Assembly (NCBI GenBank): GCA_944548615.1
Contig: OX155973.1
Location: 21,089,728 to 21,153,727, forward strand
Length of the DNA stretch: 64,000 nucleotides
Source: Micropterix aruncella
Lineage: Eukaryota > Arthropoda > Insecta > Lepidoptera > Micropterigidae
Direction of reading: 5' to 3'
Position numbers and translations under genes: made by a program
The notes under the pieces: generated by a model
What the model was told of the DNA's origin: nothing
The model's database searches: none
What the model saw: the letters and a program-made list of their open reading frames with translations, nothing else
Shown: positions 41,201-53,200 of the stretch, one piece after another
Layout of the letters: each line of letters begins with the position of its first letter
Numbering within the stretch: position 1 is the first letter of the stretch

Positions 41201-44200
41201 TCAATCGGATTAAGCGTTTGGGCACTATTGTGAAGGAATACATACAGACACACAGACAGACGTCATCTGGAAATGGTCTTAATTGTCTCAAAATTAATAT
41301 TTCCATCATCTCGAGAAAAAAAATGCGCGTTCACAATATTTGCCCCCCTTGTCGGTTGGTGGGCCTGGAGTAATTAGCACACCACAAGGGATGGGTCAGC
41401 CATGCATCCTAATAATATTTCTTATCTTTTACAGATGCACCCAACTGGTGATCCAATGAAATGCGAGATACGAGGATGCGTTTTTACGACATACATACCT
41501 ATAGCCCTGAAAAACCACAACATTAAAAAACATGGAAACGGAAAAACAATCGCCTGCGATCTATGTGCTTATAGGTATCATTATCAAATATTTCTTTTTA
41601 AGCTTCAAACCTGCTACCCACAAAAAAACAAACATTCGACAGTGATATGACTCGAAGACTATCGCAGTTGTTTGACATTATAAATAGGATAGAAAACGAA
41701 TTTACCGCGTGAAATTTGTAGGACCCGACGTTTCGGTGACGTTGCAGCCGCCGTTGTCTAGGGTAGACTGAAGAGCTGTCAGTCCGTTGTTTTGCGGGTA
41801 GGCCGCAAACCGCTGCCGCCACTACGTAGGTTATAACGGTGGTGGGGGGCCGGGCTCGGAGCGCGGGAATTTTTAAAATCCGTCTTGCACACAACACTCA
41901 CTGTATCCTGTTTTACGTCTTTGCGTTCGGCGTTCGGCGGCGGGAACATTTTAAGAAGAGGGTTCCACGTAGGAGAGAGTTTGTAGCCGTCATCTCTATT
42001 GAAGTTCGGAGTTCTTCTTATTTCAATGGCTTCCCGGATCATGCGAGGAAAGTAGAATTGTTCCTTGGATAGAACAATGGGATTTTGAAACTGCATCCAG
42101 TGGTTACTTCCGCTATCCAATATATGTTCGCAGATCGCCGATTTTTCTCGCTGAACGTTTTTAACAGCTTTGATGTGTTCTGTCAGTCGCGTGGCTATGG
42201 GCCGTTTCGTTTGTCCAACGTAGGCTAGACCGCAGCTGCATTCGACTTTATACACACCCGGGGTTTGCAGTGGTATTACATCCTTTACAGGCCTCAAAAA
42301 TCGAGCTATATTTTGGGTCGGTTTGAAGATCGTTTTTATATCGAATCTGTTTAGCATCTTACTTATTCGATCAGTCACGCCCTTGACGTATGGTAAGAAT
42401 GCTCTTGATCTGCTCGGTTTTTGAGTTTCGTCCGTATTAGATCGTGTGCGTGTCTCGTGATATTTTCCGTATCCATTTTTCCTAAGGACATCATTGACAT
42501 GTTCCATCTCCTTCGGAAAATGCTCAGTGTCGCATAGATCGCGTGCTCGATTCACGAGCGACGTTTGCACTGAACGTAGATGGTAGGGATGATGGTTTGA
42601 GCTTGCATGCAAATATCTGTCCGTATGTGTGGGCTTCCGATATACCGTATGTCCGAGAGTATTGTCACTTCTCCTCGTCACTTTGACATCCAAAAATGGT
42701 AAGGAGCCGTCCTTCTCTACTTCATAGGTGAAACTGATTTTTGGGTGTATGGAGTTTAGATGACCCAGGAATTCTTTCACCGTTTGAATGTTGCCTTTCA
42801 GGATGCAGAAGGTATCATCCACGTAGCGAATTTCCACGCCATCCACGGTCCTACAATTTTCACGCGGTAAATTCGTTTTCTATCCTATTTATAGTGATAT
42901 GACTCGTCCCCAGTCGATGAATTGGATAGTAACCCCATTTATTTCTATTATTGTTTATATATTAGCATTGATTATATAGGGTATTATATAGATTTCTCAA
43001 TACTACAGTACATTTTTGTAACATATCTGATAATATGGTCTGGTGAAATCAATAGCAATTTATTTAGCTATCCATTAATAATAATATTATTAAAAAACAC
43101 TTTATTCGTAAGAAAAGACGAGCTTATTGCCTGCAGGCAATATTTTAGAGCTAATTGTAACAACATTATCAAAAAGAAATATTGCAAAACAGAATCATAA
43201 TAAGTGTAATGACCAAAAGGAACTTATAATGCAAATAAAAAGTTTCAGCAGGAGGGCGGTGTCGACTACAACGGGCGAACCCGTCACCCCAGGATGGTAT
43301 AACGATATAGATCATTCTTTCAGCCGTGGGATGAGTGTAGAAGACTTGGGGACAAGACAATTTACTGTCTAGTTCACCAGCAACCCGTTAGAGACCAACG
43401 CTTTACGGCGAGGCACTGGGAAAGGTACCCAGCGGGCAGCCACACCCCCTAACTACCAGTTTTGGCAGGATATCTCCGTCTGGAATTAACCTTCAGGATA
43501 CCTCAGTCCTCCCGACTAGTTACGGGTCCGAAGTCGATTATCAAACTCTACCTGTTGTATTACAGCGGTAATTCAGTTTGAATTTATCGCAGACCTGGGC
43601 GGGATCGAGTGGCTCAAGGTCATTTCAAGAGTGGCATGACAACAGGTGAACATCTATCCCCGCTGCTTAGGAAACAGTGTATTTCCATAGTCTCCAGACC
43701 CCTTCAGCAATTAGTCAGAATGCTCAACCGATTGGCTTCGCCGACCGGTGCGCAAACCGTCCAGTGGCGCCGAGATGCAATCCCGCCGGGAGAAACCGGT
43801 CCATCAGCTCTAAGGCCTGGGACACGGGAGTCTTACCCGTGGTAGCCTTCCACTTGAGGAGGCTTCTGAATAGGAGCTGAGTCGTAAGTTGAGCCAACGT
43901 AACTTAACACGCACTCAACGTGTTAAGTTATGTTGCATCTACTCGCAAATAATGTTGTCATTTTATTTGTTGAGTGGGGCTTTTCTAAGGTCTTTATGAG
44001 CCTTGTAACACTGCAACCGTTGCTGATCTATTGTGTTCGCCACCCACTGTAGTTCTTCGCTAAGCCTCGTGTCATTTAAGAACCGCAAAAGGCTTTTGGA
44101 GCCAGATTGTTTTACCTCCTCAGGTTGGAGGTAATGACCACCCAAGTGGGTGTATCTTTTACGCATCAGCGGGCCACACTCGCACATGAGGTGCAGGGGA

Positions 44201-47200
44201 GTTTCCTCTGCCCCTTGGCAGAACCTGCACATTTTTGTGTCTCGGAGCTTGAGGTTGTGCTTGGCCCTCACCAGTATGCGTAGATTGTTCCTATTTAGCG
44301 ATAAGGCCTCACGGGCCGTCTTACGGTCATAAGTCTTAATTAGCACTTTAAAATGATTCAACCCTGGCGTGTTGCTCAGGGCGTAAATACGCCTCCATAT
44401 TCCAAGCGGGACTTCGGAAAATCCCGAAGTCTACACTTCTTTCGAAGTTTGGTCGCTCTCCATATATACCGCAGCCTACATCAAGTCCCGATTCGGACCC
44501 ATCAGTATACCATTTAAGGCTACTGGCCTCCCAGTGCAGTTGGCTTTTTAGCCAGCCGTCTCCGGGCGGCATCTAACACCTATAAGGACGCTAAGGTTTT
44601 TAAAAAAGGAGGAAATTGGAAGGGAAAGGAAATTTATGTGGAAGATTTCAAATGTTGAGTCTTTCTTTAAAACTTGTTATGCTTGGCGCGTTTCTGACAT
44701 CTTTTGGCAAAGCATTCCAAAGACGGGCTCCATGCATGGTGAAACAGAATAAGAAGAAGTCAGTGCTATGACTAGGGATAAAGAGTAGCAGGTTATCTTT
44801 TGATCTCAGCAGGCGTCCATGAGCCAATAGTGCAATAAATAGATTATAAGATTGATAATTAATGGTTTTTTTATAAGAGTGGTTGGTTATAAAAATCCAT
44901 TATTTAACTAATGAAAACAAGAATAACATTCAATATTAGTGGTATCTATCACATTTTATATAGTCGAGTTTGGGCTTGTTTGTTTTGTTGTCATGAGTAC
45001 TTTCCACATGATGATTAGGGTCTGAAGATGGAGCCGGGAGATTGCCACTGTAACTCCCTGGTGGAAAGTAAAGCTTGATTTTAAAAATCCTGTTTTACTT
45101 TTAAATTATTATGTATTGAAACCTGTATATCTCCTGTATATTATGTATTGAAACTTGTAAATTCAAATTTGCCGTTTTTATGTAAATAACATTAAAATAA
45201 TAAGGGCTGTGATTTAAAAATTCATTTATTAATATATTATTATTTTATTTTAAGATGGGATACCATGTCGGCGAATTTAAAACGCTATCTACTGGGCTAC
45301 TGAACATAATAGAAGAATCAATGTATAGAAAAATGAGTGTCGTCTACACGTTACATTTTGTAGTAAAATCTTAGCTGCCAAAACTTTGTACAGCTTGAGC
45401 AATCTCATACTCTATATCAGTGTTTTTCTTATATCGCAACCCCCTATTTGATAAAAAAAAAATACCTTAGGCAACCCCCCTTAGACTGCAACTTGGTTCT
45501 CTCGACCCCCCCCCCCCCCCCACTTAGTCTCTTCCACAGCTGTAATTGTAAGCATCCAATAAATAAAGTTTTTGTAAAAACAATGGCGAAAACCACATTT
45601 TAACTGTTTTTCACTTTTGAAGATGTCACTTTAACTTACGAACCAAACTGTTTTTATTTTAGATCAAGATATTTTTTTGTAAAAGCAATAGCAAAATAAT
45701 AAATATGGCTCTCTTCCGCAGTTGTAAATGTTTGCATTAATAAATAATTGTAATAATTTAGATTTTTATTTTTAGATAGTCTGCGACCCCCCGGGGGTTT
45801 CATTGCGACCCCCTAGGGCATACATTTTCAACTGGTGTGTCGTGACCCCCTGAGGGGTCGCGTAGATACCTCATACCTTATCTAATTTGCCAACATTTAC
45901 AGCTAAGAAAAACATATTTATTATGTGTTTTGCTATTGCTTTTACAAAGCTTTATGTTGATCTAAGATGGAAACAGTTAGATACAGCTTTGAAAATGAAA
46001 AACCGTTAAAATAAATGTGGTTTTTGCCATTATTTTTTTAACATAAACTATATTAATTCAATAGCTACAGTTACAGCTGTGGAAAAGACTAAGGGGGGGG
46101 CAGGTCGAATGAACGAACGTAAGGATTTTATTTTTCTTCACCAAAAAGGGGGTCGCGAACTAAAAATAGGTTGAAAAACACTGCCCTAGGGCAGTGTTTC
46201 CCATTTAGTATTCAGTATTCAGTATTCAATGTATTCATTCAGAATATACAATAAAAGCATGAATTATGAATTAAAGCTAATTATCGCATATTAGAATTCG
46301 TCAGTTTAAGTTAGTGGTACGCTTACCCCCAGCAATCGGTACGCGTGGCAATCTCTTGGCTAAGTTGTTTCAGAGTTATGCAAAGAAAAACATTCAAATT
46401 TGTCATATTAAACTGATTTCCACCGTCGTCGTCGTTTTTAAAAAACTTTTAGATTTTTTTATTTATCGTTCCTGGAATAAGGGGTACGCGAGTTTGAGGT
46501 CTTTCTTGAAATGGAACGCAGGGAAAACTCTTTGGGAACCACTGCCTTAGAAGGTCGCGACCCACTAGTTGAAAATCACTTCTCTATATAATCAATGCTA
46601 TTAGTTTCCGGCACTTAAGCTAAGATTAATCATTTTTTTTTGAGTAAAATTGGCATGGAAAATGAATCGGCGCTATACTCGTAGATATAGTATATACTTT
46701 AGACGTTTTGACTGTTTTATGCGCTTGTGTATTGCATCATTACATTTTCAGCTCACCCTGTGATCCCAGCAATCCCTTTCTTATGCTAAATTCCACCGAT
46801 CTCACCTGAGTTTCTATTTCGACAGATGCTACCTGGTTGCAGACCTTCGTAAACACCTGCGAATGCACAGCGGCGAAACCCCTTACGCCTGCGATTGGCC
46901 CGGCTGCGGCTACGCATGCAAAATATCATCCAATCTTAGAAAACACAAGCGGATACACACCGAAGAGCGGCCTTACTCTTGTGATCTCTGTCCTTTTCGC
47001 TCCAACTTTGTATCATCCTTGAAGGTAATTATATTTTGGTATACTTTACTAATCCGCTGTGGGGATGTTGATGTTGATGATGATGGTGATGAAATGGAGG
47101 GATAGCGAATCGCACAGCTATCTGCACTTTTTGGAGTTTACTCCTTTAGAATCGATTTCATTTAAAGCCCCAGTACGACAATTTGATGGGTAGTAAAATC

Positions 47201-50200
47201 TAACGTTAACAAAAAGTTTCACGTTTCTTGTCAATGTGACATTCTGCCAAGCTGAAGCCAGCAATAAAGCGTGAAAATAGGCAGGCAGTTGATTGGTTAA
47301 TGATTTACCCGATTTACGCAATCAGCCAATCACAATAAACATTTTGCAGGGAGCTCCTGAGGAATACACAGGCGAGTTTTTATCAGCAAATTATATGGGT
47401 TAAGCCAAAATTTTTGACACTTTTTTTGAAATTTAACACGTGTCTACGCTTATTGATTTGTTTCATATTATGAGGTGAGGTTACTGGAATGTCGATTTTA
47501 TAATAGAGACCATAAATATCAATAAAAGAACTAGGGTTTTTTGTTTTATTCGCCTTTTATGTTACGTAACATATTATTTTGCAAGCGGTAACGTAAAAGT
47601 AACGCAAAAGTACCATAAAAAGTTACTATCTATAGCTTTCCTATAACTTTATGTTAAAACGATAAGAAATTGTGAGCCGTGGTAAGATTTCTATGATACT
47701 TAAGTGTTTAAATATTAATATTACATAAAGAAACAGATAAATATACACAAACGTACCTTGGAAATCACACGTAAACGTTTAACAATGTTTTAAAAAAATC
47801 TGACGCACCCTACTTCTTCAGTGAAAACCACAAACAAAATGGCAGATGGCTTTAATTTTAACCTTATTATGACAATGATAGATGGAATAAGGGTTGCCAG
47901 TGTGAAAAGAATAATCACCACTACATTTCATTATTAATGTGTAGTTTTAGTCAATAACATAAATAGAGTAACGTAAAAGTGCAAAAGCTGAAGACAGGAA
48001 AATAAAACAAAAAAAAACTATCTCAATTAATGTTACTTTATATTCGAGCGCTAATATTCGATGTTGCCTTATATTGTTTGCACTACCTAAAATCTCCTCT
48101 ATTGGTAAGACCGGAACGAAATGACTGAGTTCACAATAGAATTAGATGAGCACAATCCGTACAACTGTCGAGAGTTCTATTGCTAAAAAAGCTGTTTAAG
48201 CTATGTTAAAAAAGGTAACTATCTAAAGATAATATCGATGAACATACGGAGCATTAGTAAAAACTTAGATGATTTTTTAATCCTTATTCAGCAATTCAAT
48301 AATATCTTTGATGTCATCATCCTCACGGAATGCTGGATAAACGAACTTTATGTCCCCAGAACTGTTCAAGGCTTCGAAACTTATCACACTAACAACGCCA
48401 GACTACAAAACGATGGGGTTGTGGTCTACATAAAGTCACATTTCCACGTAAGCAGCACTGAAGTATCCGTCAATGATGCAAATTGCCTACATTTAGTAAT
48501 AGATGATTCCCTAAACTTATTTGCTATCTATAAGTCTCCGAGCAAGTCCAATTTAACAAGTTTTCTTGAGTCATTGGATAATCTGCTAGAGGCCTATAGA
48601 TACGAGTCTAATATAATATTAACTGGAGACATCAACATTAACATCTTAAATGATAAAAATACTCAAGCGGAAAACTATCTTAACCTTCTGGCGCATTATG
48701 GACTGGAGGTCGGAATTAATAGACCTACTAGAGTTGATGAGAATACTAAGAGCTGCATAGATCATTTTATGATCAAAACTAAATTTCATAGTCAAACGTT
48801 CATTTACCAATCCACCATCACCGACCACTATGCAATTGGTCTATGCCTATCTAAAAAAATAATTAAGAACAGCCCTAAACAGACGTATTCCAAAAAAACA
48901 ATCGATTACGCATCAATATCAGAAAACCTCAAAAAGACGGACTGGACTCCAGTATTACAATGTAAAGATAGTAACATTGCTGCCAACCAATTCCATGATA
49001 TTCTTGCAAATTGCATTAAAATGGCTACAATCGAAAAGGCATGTACTATACCCAGGTCTCGAAATAAACTATCTCCTTGGATAACCGATGGCCTGATTTT
49101 CAGCATAAGAAAGCGAGACATTATACATAAGCAGATTAAACAATGCCCTAATGATATTCAACTCTTAATGTACTACAAAAGGTATAGAAATATATGTAAA
49201 AAACTTATAACAAAAACTAGAGATAAGTATTATAGAAACAAAATAGATAGAGTAAATGGGGACAAAAAAAAAACTTGGGAAATTATCAAAGGGTTAGTGA
49301 ACAACAGAAACAATAGCTCAGATATAAAAGAGATGTATATACATAAGGAATTTAAAAAAATGGACTTACACTCTAACGATATATTGAATTACATTAATGA
49401 CTACTTCACTGGTATAGGACAAGACCTAGCTAACTATACTGCATAAAAAGGGTATGTCTGAGAGGGAGCTAGCCTTATCAATGAATACGCAACCGAAATT
49501 AAATGAAAAATTCGAATTATTGCAAACGAATAAAGCAGAGGTCTTAAAGACTATAAAAAGTATCAGAGACGACTGTGCTCCAGGAAAAGATGGGATCCAG
49601 GCAAAGATAATCAAACAATCTACAGAAACATTATCCGAGCCCCTTGCTCATCTAATAAACCTCAGTTTCTTGACTGGTATATTTCCAACATGGCTGAAAA
49701 AAGCGATAATAAAACCAATATTTAAAAGTGGTAAAAAAGAAGATATAGGAAATTATCGCCCTATCTCCCTCCTCAGTGTGGTTTCTAAAGTGTATGAAAA
49801 AATATTCAAACATAGACTAACACAATATCTAGAGACACAGAAGCTGCTAGGTATCTAATAATCAGTATGGCTTTAGACAGGGTCGGGGAACCAGTGAGGC
49901 CATCAATGCTGTCATACAATATATAGTGGAAAACATAGACCAAGGAAAAAAGGTAATTGCCACTTTCCTTGACCTGTCAAAGGCTTTTGACACAGTTTCC
50001 CATGTAATCCTCGAAAAAAAACTAACTGACTACGGAATCGATGGGGTGGCCTTAAAATGGGTTCGGAGTTACCTAGACGGGAGGACTCAGAGCACAGTAA
50101 TTGGTCGACAAATAAGCTAAGAGACTAACGTGTCATTCGGTGTCCCTCAAGGTAGTGTTTTGGGTCCAATTCTCTTTTTAATTTACATCAACGAATTGTG

Positions 50201-53200
50201 CGAATTACCTGTTAATGGTAGAATTGTATCCTTCGCGGACGACACTGTCCTTCTTACTGCGACTAATAATTGGAATGATACATTCTTCAAAGCTCAAAGT
50301 AACTTGGAACTGGCTAAAACTAGGATCGACAACCATATTTTAACGCTAAATGCTGCGAAATCAAAATTTATCACTTTCAGCTTGCGGGGAAATCCCAGCC
50401 AGGTTCTCAACCAAACACTTGCCATTCATACCGACAAATGCTTGGATAAGAATAGATGTGTATGTACTAAATTAAGCAAATCTGCAACAGTCTCCTACTT
50501 AGGCATAACGGTAGATGAGAAGCTATGTTGGGAAAATCAGATTGCAAATTTGAGTTCGAGAATTAGAAATCTGGTTTATGTATTTCTTCGGCTGCGCAAC
50601 ATTCTGTCCAAAACAACCATAAGAATGGTATACATGGCCTTGTGTCAGAGTATATTGTCCTACGGAGTCGCGGCATGGGGCGCTACTACTAATGATAATC
50701 TGGATAGATTGACAAAAGCGCAGAAATTATTATTGAGAGTAATTCAAAGGAAAAACCGGCGTCATCCATCTGCCTTGTTATTTTCCCAATCCCATGTGCT
50801 ATCAGCTAAACAGTTATTCAATAAGCAAGCGCTTCTTGCATTCTACAAATCTAGAGATGACCACGCCCGAACTCAAAACCGCGAGTCCGCTAGTATCAAT
50901 TATATATTTCCGTCAGTCAGGACAGCATTTGCCCAGAGACATATATTCTACATAGCCCCAAAATTATATAATTCCCTTAGTGAAGACATGCAAAATTATC
51001 CTAACATAAAAATATTTAAAGCAAACCTTAATAGATGGCTACTTAACAAGGGATATGTAAAATCTGATCAACTTCTTTGCAACTTCTTCAACGACAATTT
51101 ATTTAGTATCACTTATCTATTTTTCTTAATTAAATTTTATTAAATTACAACTATAAATGTATATATTTATTACATAGCTATATTTTTTATAAAATTGGTA
51201 TATTTATGTATATATACAGGTGGTGGGTCCAAATAATTTATTTAAAAAAAAACACTTCATTTCTTAAAATTGCATAAAAATATGCACATCTAGAGACGGG
51301 CCAAATTATCGCCTAGTTAGATGTGCTATTGGCAGTAAAGGTCATGTAAGATGTGTTAAACCTCCCTATATTAATTATCAAATAATTTATATAATTATTA
51401 TAAGATTACATACATGACCAATGAATGAACTGTATACCTAATCCTATGTACCTAAATAAATAAATACATAATTTCTATTATTGATATTTATGGTCTCTAT
51501 TATAAAATCGACAGCCCAGTAACCTCACCTCATAATACGAATCAAATCAATAAGCGTAGACAAGTATTGAATTTCACTAGGACTACAAACACAGATGGGT
51601 GTCAAAAATGGACATTATGTTTGGAAGACAATATATTTTTTCATCATGACTTTTAATTTTTATCATTAAAATGCAATGATTACTGTTGAATTAACGTATA
51701 AATTTAGCAAGCCAATATATCAATGCCCACGATCGGAAACGAAAACTCAATAGAATAGTGATATATTTCTTTGTATGAAGCCAGACGCAAAAAAAAAAAA
51801 AGTGTCAATAATTTTGGCTTTACCCATATATTGGTAACCAGCATCTTTGAAGGGGATGAATCAGTACAAGGAAGTAAGCAACTTTTGATTAAAAAAATTG
51901 TGAAGGAAAACAAACAAAAAAAAAAATTCTTTTTTTTTACAATAAATACAAACGGAGCTGCCATGGAATTCACCGACCGGAGTCGGGCCCATCATAATAC
52001 TATTTTTACACTCTACACTTCTGGGGGGTGAGCAGTGGATTCCGGACTTACGAACCGGCTGTGGTAGGTTTAGGACAGCTGTCTTGCCACATGTGAGCGT
52101 TCACCTTACCACCCATTCACTCCCCCTTCGAAGCCATAGAATTTGAGATGCGCAAATCGCAGTTTTAGATAATTTTTCTAAGAAAGAGTTGATTAATTTT
52201 CTGGAAAGGCCAAGATCTTTAAAGAGGTGAAATAGAGATTTAGCTGGCAGGCCACGAGCGCCAACTTCCACCGCGTGAAGGTGAACAGTGAAGCCGTTCC
52301 GGGTTACGGCATTTGCAAGATCGTGGTATTTATTTAATTTGTACTCGTGGTCTTTTGGGATATTTGATTCCCATGGAACAGTTAATTCTACAATAAGAGC
52401 CACCTTCCGAGATAGAGAGTAAAGAGTTATATCTGGACGGAGGGCTGTGCATCCGAGACTTTCAGGGAATTTATACTGCTTAGAGACCGAATCAACCTCC
52501 AGAATCCAATCTGTAGCTTTCTCGATTATTGAGAAAGGTTTTGTAGTTAAATGTTTTTTGCCTTTAGAGCCATCCCGCACAAACTGTATTGGGGGTTTGG
52601 AGGATACTGTGGAACCCTTGTTGGCACGAGCCACTGAGAGACTAATTACCTCGCGAATAACAGCGAGAACTTTGTCATGGCGGTAAGTGTACCGTCCTTG
52701 ATCTAAGGCCACCTTGCAGCCAGCTAGAATGTGTCTAGCTGTGCAAGGGGTATTGCTACAGAGGGGACAAGAACTATCCTCGGCAAAGCTCCAACGAGCG
52801 AGGTTACTGGGGTCTGCTAGTATAAAAGCGCTGAGCACGAAAGCGCTATCTAGCGATAGGTAAAATATCGCTAATACTGTATATTAGTGATTTAGCTACC
52901 GATAGATGGCGCAGCGCGCTCAAACGCTAATCAAACTTTTAATTAACAGTCAAGTTCTTCAAATTTTCAAATAAAAAAAAACAAAAGCATCACTAAAAAA
53001 AATATTTTTTTTTTTTCAAAATTTGAAAATTTGTATATTTTTAAAAATAGTATATAAAAAGTTAAGCGCGTTATGCTCTCTAACAGTTGGTAAAATATTG
53101 TTTATTCACAATATTTTACCTATTGCTAGATAGAGCAGCGCGCTCAACACTTGTCAAACTTTTTTTTTATCAGTCAAGTTTTTCAAACTTACAAAAAAAC

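Larger units (their letters stand above)
47398..51830. repeat. inverted-repeat arms surrounding a LINE (4.4 kb)
   Basis: Left arm 47398-47530 and right arms 51480-51575 plus 51790-51830 are inverted copies: TGTCTACGCTTATTGATTTG, TGAGGTGAGGTTACTGG and AGAGACCATAAATATCAATA on the left recur inverted on the right. TATGGGTTAAGCCAAAAT has its inverse at 51805-51830. They are either terminal repeats of a large DNA element or two opposed copies of one repeat. Confidence 0.7.
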
